DNA from: Daphnia pulex
Taxonomy: Eukaryota > Arthropoda > Branchiopoda > Diplostraca > Daphniidae
Length of the DNA: 64,000 bases
Direction of reading: 5' to 3'
Assembly (NCBI RefSeq): GCF_021134715.1
Contig: NC_060026.1
Location: 6,563,001-6,627,000, forward strand
The first letter of the stretch is position 1; every line of letters starts with the position of its first letter. Under the pieces are notes generated by a model. The model made no database searches and was not told the origin of the DNA. It saw nothing but the letters and a program-made list of their open reading frames with translations. Made by a program: the position numbers and the translations under genes. This document shows, piece after piece, positions 11,118-22,879 of this stretch.

Positions 11118-11460
11118 GGTGGAGTCTGGATTGCTAATTGGGGTGAAGGCGGGGAAGAAAACCTTGGTGGAAGTGGAGGTGGTGGAAAAAACCCTGGTGG
11201 AAGTTGAGGCGGGGCTGGCCCCACTGACTGGATATGTTCATTTTGTAGTAGGCCTAACATGCATGGGCGGTTCAACTGTGCCTACTGCAAAAAAACAAGG
11301 AATTTCACGAAGGAAGAGAAGAGGGTGTTAAGTCATAAAACAGACAAAAAATAACCCGAAATTTATGAACGCCACTACTGCATTGACTACTGCACTATTT
11401 GCAGCTATGTCTGCAGTAGCTTCCACTACTGCTGCTGGAGCTTTTGAATTTGAAAGTGGT
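11118..11460 (+). pseudogene. RanBP2-type zinc-finger unit with nonsense codon (unit I)
   Basis: After an acceptor (ATAG, 11118) a Gly-rich linker is followed by a complete RanBP2 finger: GAGPTDWICSFCSRPNMHGR, then FNCAYCKK. It has both Cys pairs and the usual W and N. A TGA lies three codons before GAGP, where sister units have Gly. After the finger the frame ends near 11350, while the homologous Ala/Thr-rich tail (KFMNATTALTTALFAAMSAV) continues in another frame, so one indel is also needed. The finger itself is intact and is the best in the family here besides unit II. Function is unknown; RNA binding is the common role of this finger type. Confidence 0.65.
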
Positions 11461-11469
11461 TTTTTTCAA

Positions 11470-12015
11470 ACAGTTTTTTTTATTTTTTCAGTTCAATTTG
11501 TGTACCTAAGGTGAGCTTTAGTTAATTACTCTTATATTTGGAGCTAAAAATCGTCATATTTACTGTATATTTACAGACTTCGAGGGGCGAAAACTCTTGC
11601 CGAAATTTAGCGTTGCCAACTTTTCTAATTGAAATTGGTTCATTTAAATTTAACTACTAGCTAGTCGTTTTAAAGTTAAATGTTTTTAAAGTTACACGTT
11701 TTTTTTATAAAATATTCTAATTTTGAGTATTGCAATTCATGGTAAAACTGATGAGCAGTTTGCAATTTGAATTGCAGCGTTGGCGTATCGAAACTTGACC
11801 GTTGAGAGCAGATTGAGAGAGCATTGGCTTAGTTATGCCGCGGTGAAAGTGTCCCGTTTGAAAGTGGATTTGTTTACAAAAATCAGTTTTTTCTATATAA
11901 TTTGTGTAACTAAGGTGAGATTTAGATAATTAGTGATATATTTCGAGCTAAAAATTGTCATATTTAATGTATATTTACAGACTTACGAGGGACGACAACT
12001 CTTGTCATAAGACCA
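11470..12015 (+). repeat. Locally duplicated intron/exon segment in the zinc-finger cluster
   Basis: 11470-11610 and 11885-12015 are clearly related, sharing TTTGTGTA-C-TAAGGTGAG, GAGCTAAAAAT and a TTTACAGACTT acceptor region in the same order. The offset is about 415 bp. This supports unit-wise duplication as the way the array grew. Confidence 0.75.
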
Positions 12016-12019
12016 TCGT

Positions 12020-12660
12020 TTTTCAAATGTCTACGTTTGTGTCCCGAGGTATAGTATATTTTTATGTATTTAAGGGTATGAAGTATGTCTTTTTATAAGG
12101 TAAAATATATTTATTTATCTTTTTAATGAATAGGTGGTGGCTGGAATGGAGGCAGAGGCGAAGGTTCTGGAGGGAGTGATGGAGGCGGGGCTGGGCCACA
12201 TTGGATTTGCTCCACCTGCAACTCTCCAAACCCTCATGGCCGAATTCAGTGTGTGATCTGTAAGACAATCATAAGACTTAACAGAAAAGAAAAAAAAACA
12301 TCTTCCAATCTGTCAAAAAGACCAAGATACAGAACAAAATACTCGCTGCTGCTGCTACTGCCTCGGCTACCTCATCAATTCTTTCTGAAGAAGAAGATTG
12401 TGAGTCCAATTCTAGTGAGTCAAATTATGATGATACTTTTGCCGTGACTCCTGCCAGAAACCCAAATGATGACACAGAGCCTATGGACTGCACAGAAAAA
12501 GGTAGTTCAGATTACAATATTATTTTTAAATTAATATTTTTATGTTTTTTGTTTTTTTATTTTCAGCTTCCCAGGATAACGGTTACTTGCCGAGTTCAGG
12601 ATGGATGGAGATTCGGTCACCGAATGTGGAAAAAATCGATGAAAACATCCTCTAAAGTCT
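12020..12660 (+). pseudogene. RanBP2-type zinc-finger unit with acidic tail (unit II)
   Basis: A short piece MSTFVSRG ends at a donor (12046). The next exon (acceptor ending at 12133) gives a Gly/Ser/Trp linker and a complete finger WICSTCNSPNPHGRIQCVIC. The frame then breaks at a run of nine A (about 12290-12298). One base either way restores KKTKIQNKILAAAATAS and an acidic tail with SEEEDCESNSSESNYDDTF and TEPMDCTEK. A GTAGTT donor (12500) and TTTTCAG acceptor (about 12565) lead to SQDNGYLPSSGWMEIRSPNV and a stop near 12659. The A9 shift may be real decay or a base-calling error. If it is an error, this unit could be an expressed gene. Confidence 0.6.
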
Positions 12661-12689
12661 GAAGCAGTCAAAGGTGGGTCAGCAGCGAG

Positions 12690-13160
12690 TGGAGCTGATG
12701 TGGTGGTAGCGGCGGTGGTGGTTTTAGAGCTAGCGATAGCGATGTTGGTGGCGGCGGCCGAGGTCGCGGTGTTGGTGGTGGAGGTATAATTAAACTAATT
12801 CATTAACAAAAAAATTAAGGTACTAATTATATTTTTATTTTAAAACAGATGGAGTTTGGAGATGTGAGTGGTGCGGTGAATGGAATTTCATCCGAAGAAC
12901 AAAATGCTTCCAATGCGGGGCTGAACGCACCCCAGGCGCCCCCCATGTCCAGATGAAGACTGGGACATGGAGTCATGCGAATGCACCACTCCCCATCCGG
13001 AAAACCAGCAGCACCTGGTGGGGACTTCGGTATCCACGCATACCGAACCTTACTTCCGCGTTCCGGTCATCTTTGCTCCTGAATCTTGGAGTCAGATGGA
13101 GCAACTCCTGGAGGGAACTGGCCTGGCCGAATACTCCGGTAAGACCCAATCGCGTTCTAA
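12690..13160 (+). pseudogene. RGG-like plus second-type RanBP2 finger, frameshifted at a C run
   Basis: A Gly-rich frame (GGGGFRASDSDVGGGGRGRG) ends at a GTATAA donor (12784). A TTTTAAAACAG acceptor opens a second finger type, DGVWRCEWCGEWNFIRRTKC then FQCGAERTP. It is complete with W, N and two Cys pairs, and resembles the fingers of FUS/TAF15/ZRANB2 proteins. Just after, a run of six C (12939-12944) shifts the frame. One extra C would continue into an acidic segment (CPDEDWDMESCECTTPHPEN) running to a GTAAGA donor at 13141 after GTGLAEYS. An RGG box next to this finger is the layout of FET-family RNA-binding proteins, but no RRM is seen. Confidence 0.55.
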
Positions 13161-13375
13161 CATAACGTCCATTTCATTCTCTGTTGCATCATTTAAGAAG
13201 AATATGTCGTCAGCCGTTGTGTTTGTTTTATCTGGCGATGCAAGATTAACAAATTTGGGTTCTACGTCGTCGGTAGCACTGTTAACGCTCCGTCTATCCA
13301 TATCCATATAAAGGGCAACTGTTGCGGCAGAATCACTCTTATCTAACCTAAATTGTTTGTTTTATTTTCTTTAGG

Positions 13376-14071
13376 AGTTTTTCGTGGGCATCATATAGAT
13401 TTAAATATGTTTACCCAAATGACATAGAAAGACTTAATTGCAATCGGGATTACTTCTTTTGGGGCGAAAAAAATATTGCTTCAAGCAATATAAGGTGAAA
13501 TTTTTTTCTTCATTTTCAGTCAATTGATAAATAATAATATTATTTTTTTTCAGTATTTCGAGCCATCAACCTACCTGAAGACACAGAGCGTATGGACTGG
13601 ACAGACATAAGTAGGTTCAGATTACAATATGATTTTTAATTTAATATTTTTATGTTTTTTTTTTTATTTTCAGCTTCCCAGGATCCTCAACGTATTACCA
13701 CAAGTTCTTTGGTCCAACCTCCTAAGGTAATTTGTCATGCTATATTAATTAACAGACTTCTCTGCAACAGTTTTTGCATCCCAAAGGGATAGTAAGGCAT
13801 CACAGTAGGAGGAAAAAGATGTCGGCACTTCCTTCCCCAGGTATTTAAATTTTAATAATTGTTTATTTATCTAGTTATTTTGTTTTCTTAATGAATAGGT
13901 GGAGGTTCTGGTGGGAGTGGAGGCGAGGCTGGGCCTACTCCTCACTGGCTATGCAGCGTTTGCAACACGCCAAACCATTGTGGGCGTTTTGACTCCGTCT
14001 TCTTTAAGCTAAACAGAAGATTCAGCAAAGAAAAAAACGAGTTTTCAAAGCAATAAAAAATACTAAAAAGC
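13376..14071 (+). pseudogene. 3' exons of the zinc-finger gene and decayed finger unit (copy 2)
   Basis: Exon-like pieces in order: 13376-13493 (related to the next, with a stop); 13556 onward reading VFRAINLPEDTERMDWTDI; after a TTTTCAG acceptor, SQDPQRITTSSLVQPPK to a GTAATT donor (13727); FLHPKGIVRHHSRRKKMSAL to the donor near 13841; then the Gly-linker plus a finger lacking its second Cys pair, stopping near 14055. From SQDPQ to SALPSP the junctions are in phase. This is the upstream context that copy 1 (1-617) lost to the window edge. Confidence 0.55.
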
Positions 14072-14330
14072 AGCAAAAATTTCTCAACGCAACAACAGCT
14101 TTGTCCACCGCACTATCTGCAGCTTCATTGGCAGCTTTAGCTGCAGGTTCCCCACCGCTGTTAATGCAGCTACTGCTATTCCTTGTATTTCTGCTGCTAC
14201 TACTTCTACTCCTGCTGCTGCTGTCCCTACTGGTGCTGCTCCTTCTTTCGTGGCCTCGTATCCATCCATCAACTCGTCTCCCACTGAGCCGATGGAGTGG
14301 CGCAACATTATTAGTAGGCTAAGATAAGAA
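14072..14330 (+). pseudogene. Ala/Thr/Pro-rich tail of the decayed finger unit (copy 2)
   Basis: Same Ala/Thr-rich reading as 368-617: LNATTALSTALSAASL, then after a further frame change AATTSTPAAAVPTGAAP, ending TEPMEWRNI. It matches the tails of the other units and sits out of frame with the finger upstream. Confidence 0.5.
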
Positions 14331-15342
14331 TATATTTTTTTTTAAATTTACATTTAAAAATGTTCTTTTTTCGTTTTAAACCCCTCCAGAAACAGTGGCT
14401 GCTCAACGTTGCGAGAACTGTTCTCGCTTGCTTCTTCTGATGATGCCAGGAGGAAATCGATCCAAATTTAAACGGCATGATCCCTGTTACATTTTTGGAA
14501 ACGGTCTGTAAAAAAATTTCTTTTTCTCTGGTAGCTCCGGAAGCTGAGGAAGCTCCGCTGAAAACTCTGCTTTTCAGCATTTGATAAGAAATAATATTTC
14601 CACTTTGGAGTTTGTGAATCCCCCCCCCCCCCCCTACAATGACAAAAAAATTCCATGGAGTTCAATTCTTTGCAATTCTTTGCATTTATCTGTTGGCAAT
14701 TATCTGCTGACGACGCTGTCGCCTCATTGACTGAGATACAGGATTGCAGGCTGAATATACAGCAATGCCAATGCCAAATATGAATATAAAAACACGACTT
14801 TTAATAATCAATATATTTTTATTCTGCAACGCTGCCTGAATGAGGTGTTCCTAATTCTGAAGTGTGTCTAAATATAGCCGACTTGATGGAATAGTTCAAG
14901 CCTAGAGTTTCCCCATCTCTCCCGTACTTTCGTCTTAACGCAGTCTCCACCTCTTTTAAAGCGAAGTTCTTATTGAGATCAGCGCACTCTAGTGAAGGCA
15001 AAAACAACTTGAAAATAAACCTGCCGGTTATTTTGAATTTTCCGACGCACCGAGTACAACAACAACTAACAGGTAGCTTTTGATTTTTTGGCACGACGGA
15101 TTATCGGGCTGTAGATGAAAAAAAAAGCTTTCCCGTGAGTGGACTTGAACACTAATCTAATGCGTATTTTTATTCTCCGGACTTTGTATTTTTTGTTTCT
15201 CTTTTTCTCCATTTTATCTTGTTATATTTTCTAAGTAGTAAGAAGCAATACAATTCCCTGGTGAGTTAATGATAGATCGTCGTATATGTCCATATTATTA
15301 TCTTCATTGAAATCCGCTTCATTCACTTCTTCCCCTTCGACT
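14331..15342. other. Copy 2 equivalent of 627-1678
   Basis: Nothing recognised apart from the 91-codon minus-strand ORF at 14819-15094, translated identically to 1156-1431, and a 15-nt C tract at 14620-14634. Confidence 0.5.
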
Positions 15343-15579
15343 TGGGCCATTCGTGATGAGAGAAACCCTGGCATCCGTTCCACTTGGGCCAGCAGTGTTG
15401 ACATATACGCTTGCGTTCCTTCCACTTGGTCCAGCAGTGTTGATAGATACGCGGGCGTTCCTTCCACTTGGGCCCACAGTGTTGGTAGAAACACTGGTGA
15501 TCATTTCAGTCGGACCAGCAGTATTGGTAGATACGCTGACGTTCCTTTCATTTTTGACAGCAGTGTTGATAGATTATGT
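15343..15579. repeat. 42-bp minisatellite, copy 2
   Basis: Same array as at 1679-1915 with the same number of units and only a few base changes (for example ACTGGTGATC for ACTGGCGATC). Confidence 0.85.
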
Positions 15580-16626
15580 GCTTTTCTTGAGCACTTCTCC
15601 TTAACAAAATAAGAGACCAATTTAATAGTCCCGGATGAAAACCTTTTTACTTTTTTTTCTAGAAACTGTGACTTGTATTTATATGACCAGCTATATAGTA
15701 TAGTAATATGGTAGGTAGATAATTCAATCATTATGGTTAATTTAAATGATTCAGTTTGCCCAAAATGCTGGTATTCCTGGGTAAGAAATAAACAGTGTGT
15801 GTTGATGGATTCACGCTAGCTCGGTAAATGAATTTCGCGCCAAAAACAGTTTCAGCTTCTTCCACTAGGTGAAAATGTCTGCTAGAGCTAAAGAATATTC
15901 TTCTGCTAATGGAAATATTAATTTAGATCTCAAACGATTTCACAAATACCTGTTTATGTGGCAAAACAGATGCCAAACCTAAATTTGTGTACTCTTCAAT
16001 AATATTGCTATTGGCTATACAACCAGATGGCGAGGCATCTGGCGTTCAACTCAAGAACCTTGAGAAAAGGGGTGTATTCTCATAGATGTTTTGGCCGTTT
16101 TTCAGCCAAGCGAATAGATCATTGTCCCCTCGTAGTCCAATAACGATGTATAAGAGTGCCAACTCCTTTACTCCTTGGCATGTGCAACGATATGGGAATG
16201 AACCACTATTAGCAGATCATATGACTATCACATTTTATTCATAAAAATGAAGTATTTTTCTCTCTGGCCTCAATGACAAATAGCTTTGTTAAATGCTACG
16301 AGTAACCTAGTCACTAAAAATCATATAATTTGATTTTCTTTACCAACTATCAACTTAATTTTTGTGTTGTGCTTCTTAGACACATCGTTCGTTTATCAGA
16401 ACTTTTAAAGAACCATTTTTGTATCGATTATTGAAAAAAATGCCTTTGCCGTTCGAAATTTTGGTTGATCAGCGCAAAATGTGCCCCGGTGTATTTTCGC
16501 TTAGGAAACGTTAGACAATTTTGCCGTTGTCGTAACAATTCTTGAATTCCTTTTCAAGCTGAATTCTTGAGTACTTTTAATCCCCTAAATTTCACTTTTT
16601 ACTTAATTTTTTTTTAACTTAAATTA

Positions 16627-16954
16627 GCCAACTAAAAGTGAATTTCCAATAACGAAAACAAGTTGTCCTATTTCGCCAATAGCCATATACAGTATTCCCA
16701 GATTACAGATTCCCTTTAGATAGGCCAACATTCTCTTAACTGCTCTCAGGTGGCCAACGAAATCTGTAATGTCCGGGCGTATAACATTTGTAAGATACAA
16801 AAGGACTCCAACTACTGATGTTGAATGGGACATCCCTCCCTCGCTCCTTGGCAACATTGATGCATTTGGGCGGGTTTTTGGGTCATTAGGCGTTAGGACT
16901 TGCCTTTCTTCTTGAGTAGACTGAAAAGGATGTACCTTTACGAAATAATTATTT
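16627..16954 (-). pseudogene. Ty1/copia-type pol remnant, copy 2
   Basis: The same translated blocks (LLYLTNVIRPDI, VKRMLAYLKGI) and the same internal deletion as 2963-3290, so it is inherited through the block duplication. Confidence 0.75.
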
Positions 16955-18689
16955 GATTTTTTGGTCTGTCACGTTCCATGTAACGGGGAGAAACTGGGTA
17001 GGTGGAAGGTTGCGGATCTAGAATTCACTTCCATGTTGTCCACAATAGTTAGTGAGACCTCGTCTCCTCTAACACGACACGATACGTCTCCGTGCCGAGG
17101 TTTATGTTTCCAGATTCTTTTTTTCCAAATTCTTCTTTAAAAAATCAATAGCCGTCCTACTCCATTGGCTTCCAGAGACAGGTCTCCAAGGTTCAACCAC
17201 GTACGTCAGTCAAGATGAATTTAGTAGCTAAAGGAGGTGAATCTTTGATGCATGCTTGAGTTTCAGTTTAATCAACAGTGCGTATAAGAGACAAGGTAAT
17301 AGCGCAGAATTTCCCATGATCAACACAGAAAACATGAAATTTTCCAGTAGCTGCACTCAGTTTCAGATCAGAACCTATGGATTTATGCATCTCATTGTCT
17401 ATAGATATAAAGTACATTTTTTTTAGTATCCAGCTCATCTATTTTTTTAATGAGGACACTGCTTCCAACTTTTTTTTCGTGTGTTGAATGCTATTTTTCA
17501 TTCGGAGGCTTTTTTTGTGTGAGGCACCACAAAATACAGGCATGGTCCTTGAAGGCTACGATGAGATCGGTCGATATGCGTTACGTTCAAATAGGACAGC
17601 ATCTTCCCCAGAATTTCTGGTTTGTGCAAAAACAAATAATAAGAAAAACAATTAGTCTTTTGTTTAAGTTTGAGAAAAGACATACATAGTTACATTCAAC
17701 GACGAAAAAGGGATTTGGTGATTGATCTCAGTTGCAGGGCAAGACCGCTTTAATTACCTGGACACACACCCTTAAAACATATCATATTTAACCCATATTA
17801 TACAACCCAAAGCAAACGCAATCATCCACCTATTTTCCTTTTTTCTCCTCCATCCTCCAGCTTCCGACTGGTGGAATGATAGCTGTTTGTCGGAACCCAG
17901 TAGAACGGTAATGTCTTTGGGTTTTTTAAAAATGGCCTGGATGGCCACTTCTCTCAGATAAAATTCTCAATTGACCATGTCGGTATCAATATGAGATTTG
18001 GTACGGTGATTGTGAGCTTCATCCTGAATTTTTTCTTGTCGATAAATGCCCAGTTTTCTTCTCATGAGGCGACGAAATGGCTTGCCAAATAAAAAAAAAT
18101 CCTTGTCGATTGTTTTGATGAGGGAATCCATTTTTGAGCCTTAGCTAATAATCCTTAGGACTTGTTTCAAAACAATCGGCCAAAATTTGACACTGTAGAA
18201 TTTCGATAAAGTCACGATTTTCGTCTTTCAGAGTTTTGGATACCCGACTAACTAGGGATTCGGTGAATTTTGTAACGTGCTCGTTATGTTGAAGCGTGTT
18301 TAATTTTGTAATGCAGTATTTAGAAAGAGATCTTTCTTCCATGTCCCATGGAATATATTAGAGTAGGGGGGGGGGGGTTGCTGCTTATTCCACTGGCTGT
18401 GCTGGTTCAACGACTGTTCGCTTCACTGGCATTACTGACTGACTTTGCTCAGAAGACAGATTTTCACCGGTTCGTGTTTCAAAAATTTTTCTTTTCAGAT
18501 AGTTTCAGATACTGGGTATGATCCTGAGAGACATCCAAGCCTCATCCAAGTAAGTAAGTAGTAAGAAGCATTCCAAGCTCCAGTGATGGATTGGGATTGG
18601 AGACGGTGAGGAAAATATTTTGTCCTAAATATTTAAAAAAAACATTAAATTGATGATGGAAATTCAAAGGGGGGGGGGGGGGATTTAAC

Positions 18690-19012
18690 AGTTTCTGACT
18701 ACGGCTGTAGTCCAGGATTTGACACACGGACAGATCATGGAACAAATCATAGAAAATTTCCGTTAAGAGGCTCCCCTTTAAAAAATGTGTTCCTTTAGGA
18801 TGATTCTAAGGTTCACAGGAATCTCCATATGGGTAACGAATCTCGAGATAAATACGGTGTTGAGTGTAGTGTATATGGTATGTGCGAATTATGCGATCAA
18901 AATAAAGAAAATGGTGGAGGTTTTTTTGTTGGTGACGTTGTTCTTCCATTCAGTAATATGGTTGGTGGGTTTCACAGTGCTGACAGAAGAGAGTGATATT
19001 CAAACTTTTTAA
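18690..19012 (+). pseudogene. Decayed coding relic, possibly THAP-like (copy 2)
   Basis: Counterpart of 8044-8361, with several substitutions and a one-base difference that changes the frame around the shared VEVFLLVT segment. Confidence 0.25.
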
Positions 19013-19540
19013 ACTATCGTGCTATTAGCCAATACCTCTATCTATAAAAATGTTGATATTTCCTTAAAAAAACTTACAAAGTAAAACTCACTCCTATGAA
19101 TCATTAACCGGACATGTTTACTCCATTGAAAAGGTAAATGTGTTCTAAGTAAAGATAACAATGCTAAAGCTCCACCAAAATGAAGTAAATATTTCTTGTA
19201 ATAGTATTATTTTCTTTTCTTGTTGTCTTTCTTCGGCTCGTAAATTTGAATTTAGTCAAACTTTTCTCAAAATTCTCCTTTAATCTCTCCTCAAAATCCA
19301 ACGGCACCCCTTAACGAAGGAACTCCATTTGCAGATTATTCTACCAGTTTTTATCATGCAAATAAGTTTTACGATTAGGGGAAAAATAATTTTCTAAAAC
19401 TAATTTTAGAAATATGAATGTGTAAGCATTTATTATTTCAGAACTATATCAGAATAATAAAAAACTGCTTGCTAAACAATGAAATATATGTTCTGCCTAT
19501 AAATACATTTTCTTGTATAAACTCTTTACAAAACCCTTGC

Positions 19541-20750
19541 AACACTGTTATTTGGTTTCATGACAAAGACTCTATATCCGCAATAGAAAAAAAAAAAAGA
19601 AAACATGAGATATTTTCTAATAAAATCAAATATGCCTCTAGATTAAATGGTTCAGTTCGAGTTACAAAATTTTCGACTCACCCGTAAAATAATCAATACT
19701 GTTTGCGAATATTTTTTTTCTGCAAATTTGACACGGATTTGGTTCGGTTTGACTTCGGTAAAAACTGCACCGTTTGCAGCCTTAAACCTGTGAATTGGCT
19801 CTATCAAAAGTAGATTTATGCATCAGTCAATGGAAGCAGCCACATAAAAAACAAATTCCATTCAACTTGGTCCGTTCCACATATAAACGTCAATCTTCTA
19901 AGCTAATGGAAAAAATTATCTTAGAATAAGGACCCACGCCCTTATGAAAAGAGGAGTACTTGATCAAGCCCCTGCAAAATACATTTCCTAAAGAGAAAAG
20001 TAATGAAATATCTTCTCATCAACTGTTTGGGATTTTCCGAATCACGCCGACTCCATGAGTGAATTACTCGTAAACCCTGCCGTTCAAACTCATCAGACTT
20101 GCTATTTCGTTGTTCACTTACCCTTCTAAACCAAGGTAACCGTCAAACATCTTAAAAAGTTTGAATTTACTTCGACAAGGGCTCCCAGGCTATGAGGTAT
20201 TTTGATTGGTATAGATCAATATTATTTATTCCTTCAGGTGAAATAGCATATGAAAAACCTAATTTTGTAAAACCCCGGAGGAAAAATACAATCTCTCTGT
20301 ACGACAGCTATTATAATGCGGTAGTTAGTGTATAATAGATCCAGGGATAATAAAGAAAAGCATTTGATTTATTCCTTAATTGCATTTGATATTTCTCGTC
20401 ATTTACCAACTGGACAACTCGTCAAGCCAATTCGATCGGCATAAGGGAAAGTTTGTGCAAATGAACGCATTCTTTAGTAAATTGACTTTCAAGTTTTGAA
20501 TTTTCTGGGATTCTGTAGTGTCTTTGGCCGCTCCTTCTCCCACCCTTGAGCCCATTAATCAAAATTAACGGAAAAATTGCTAACAACAATTCTGCTGCCT
20601 CACTAAGAAGTGGCGAATCATGACAAGTTAGAAGTTTTCATCTTTTCCCAGAATTAGTCCAATCTTGTGATGCAAACAAAATGAAAGTATTCGTTTGTTA
20701 ATTGTGATATAAATAACTCTCACTATTGTGAAAAATATCTAATCGCACTG
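19541..20750. other. No gene recognised
   Basis: AT-rich. The only long frame (19418-19687) straddles the end of the duplicated block and has no recognisable motif. Confidence 0.45.
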
Positions 20751-20762
20751 GTACAACATTAT

Positions 20763-22040
20763 ATGTCTGAAGTTAAATTAGTTGTTGCGAGCAGTGATGT
20801 TTCTTCTAGAAAAATAAAAGGTCATATTATTTTCTTCCCCCATGTCGGACCAATTGCTCCTGCAGAACATATCGTAGTCGCACTACGTAACCATGACAGA
20901 TGAAGTTAATGATCGCAGTCACATTTTTTGGTACAGATAAAGAATTCGACTTTCACATAAAAAGAAATTTGAATGCACAGATTTACGTGTTCGTGGAAAT
21001 GTTGTTTTGGACTTGTTGAAAGAACCTCAAGCTGTTAACACATTTTATGAATAAAATAAAATTGACAAATCATGTTTCCTTTAGTTTACAATCGATTGGA
21101 AACCCTAGAGAGACAACTGTTGATGGAGCTAAACTGTCTGTTTTCAGAATAAAAAGCTATCCAAAAACTTTTTAAATCTGACCCAGCAGGGATACAATCA
21201 AATGATTTTGATAAAAATGACAAAGATTATGGGAACAATATCTTTGATGCCATTTTAATGACACCCAGAAATGGGGTTGATTGGTTATCTGAAAAAGCAA
21301 TGCATATAAATAAATGTATTCTAGAAAATCTATTCTATTATGGAACTTACTATTCTAGCAAATAAAACATCGCCATATCCTTTGGATTAATTTACAGAAA
21401 ATAATATATTCATTCTTGGAACGTTTCTTTATCTTTTTTTTCATGGAAAATGAATACTTATTTTTTTTTATTTTTAATTTTACAAAAACTTTACCTATCC
21501 ATTTCTATAAACAGAATTTGCATCAATTCAAAAATTTGATTTGCACAATCTAGTAATTTTTTGTTCTTGCTATCGAATAAGAGATGGCGTCATTCGACTG
21601 TGGCATCTGTATCTGCAATGGTTTAAAGCACGTGGGAAGCATTGAAATGATTTGGAAAAATGGTCAACAAAAAAGAATTTCTCTTCAAGACTGTTTTAGC
21701 TGCAAAAAACCAATGGGAGAATAAGCAAAAGCTTTCATTTTCCCCATACAATCCAATATTCATTTTTGTGACAAAAAAGTGCCGTATAGTTCCATGGAAA
21801 GACGAGATACGATGATGGTTTGTATGCCAAAACAACGGTTAGGTTTGCCACCACTGTTTATAACAATCTCACCATATGATATTCGCCAAGTGGTATTACC
21901 ACTTGCTTTCACATTTCATTCGAACACTGGTTTCCCTGCTGGTACAGGACATTTTTTGGAAAGTCTTCGCAAAAGAGAGTTAACAAATCAACAAAATTCA
22001 ATTCCGGAGTTTAGGAAATTGGTTGCTGATAATCTTTGAA
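20763..22040 (+). pseudogene. Helitron-type replicase remnant (N-terminal and Rep-like parts)
   Basis: Plus-strand pieces in the order expected of a Helitron protein: KIKGHIIFFPHVGPIAPAEH (20760-20900), then DLRVRGNVVLDLLKEPQAVN (20985-21050), then FDAILMTPRNGVDWLSEKA (21240-21310), then PKQRLGLPPLFITISPYDIR (21820-21880). The first two resemble the GxxxSFPQ and VRRxVVLxWLxxLxxxNPxY blocks of the domain upstream of the Helitron helicase. The last resembles the GLPxLFxTxSPADxxW block of the Helitron-like N domain. Several stops and frame changes separate the pieces. No helicase motifs follow, and the element ends were not found. Confidence 0.65.
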
Positions 22041-22879
22041 CTAGTGCTTCAATATCTAAGGCAATCATGGAAAACGTATTTGAAGAGTTCTAGGAATACC
22101 GCTTTCGTCAAATGTCAAGGAAAATAATCCATTACGATTAAAGAGCTGGTAAGTTAGAAAACTCGATTTCAAGTATAAAACGGAAAAATGTAAATTAATA
22201 AAAAGAAACTATTCTTGAATGATTTATGTACACTCACACCCATAAAAAACTTCACAGACCGAAGCGCGAAACAACGCACCAATGTTGGCTTTAACCTAAA
22301 TTCTCTTTTCTTACATTGAGAAAAATTTAACCCTTCCCTCTCGATTACAAACAACAAAGGCTGTACACCACTGTGGCCAACACAAGTGGGTTGTTTTGCG
22401 CTTTCTCCTGTAAAGTTATTTATGGAAGTGAGTGTACAATTCAGGCGTATTTTTAACAGTGATAACCATCTTTTTTTGTTACAGAAGTACAAGGACGAGG
22501 TGCATTATAGTCATATTCAGCTATCTGGGTTACTTGTTTAAGACCCGATGATCTACAAAAAGCAAGCGAAAGATTACTTATAGTAGAAAGAGTAGCTAAT
22601 TTAGGGCTAAAACAGGGCATTTTTCAAACATTTATACCAGTTTATGAATTTTTTGCATGCAGATTCCCATCACTTACGTGCTTTAAAGGGGAAAATGGGG
22701 AAAATGGCTGCCGTGAATCAAAACCATCGGGCCTCTCTCTAGCATCACATGTTGTAAAGAACCAAAGAAGTTATAAAAGCATTAACCAGTTTCAAGTCCT
22801 TCAAAGAGATGGATGTAAAAAAAAAATAAACTTAAGCGTTCATTTTTTTCCGCCAATTGATACAGTTTATTATATATGG
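22041..22879. other. No gene recognised
   Basis: Mixed AT-rich sequence. An open plus-strand stretch around 22535-22850 is read but matches no family I know. Confidence 0.4.

Larger units (their letters stand above)
13705..19537. repeat. Large direct repeat, copy 2
   Basis: Second copy of 1-9273, lacking the env/LTR insert and the 390-bp segment. It holds the same order: zinc-finger unit end, ORF of 91 codons (14819-15094), 42-bp minisatellite (15343-15579), Copia relic and THAP-like relic. Differences from copy 1 include the C tract at 14620-14634 in place of the palindrome, a missing 8-bp stretch near 14480, and replaced sequence at about 17760-17785. Confidence 0.93.

Noticed and set aside
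22169..22492. 107-codon minus-strand ORF
   Set aside because: No motif, no splice signals, low-complexity surroundings.
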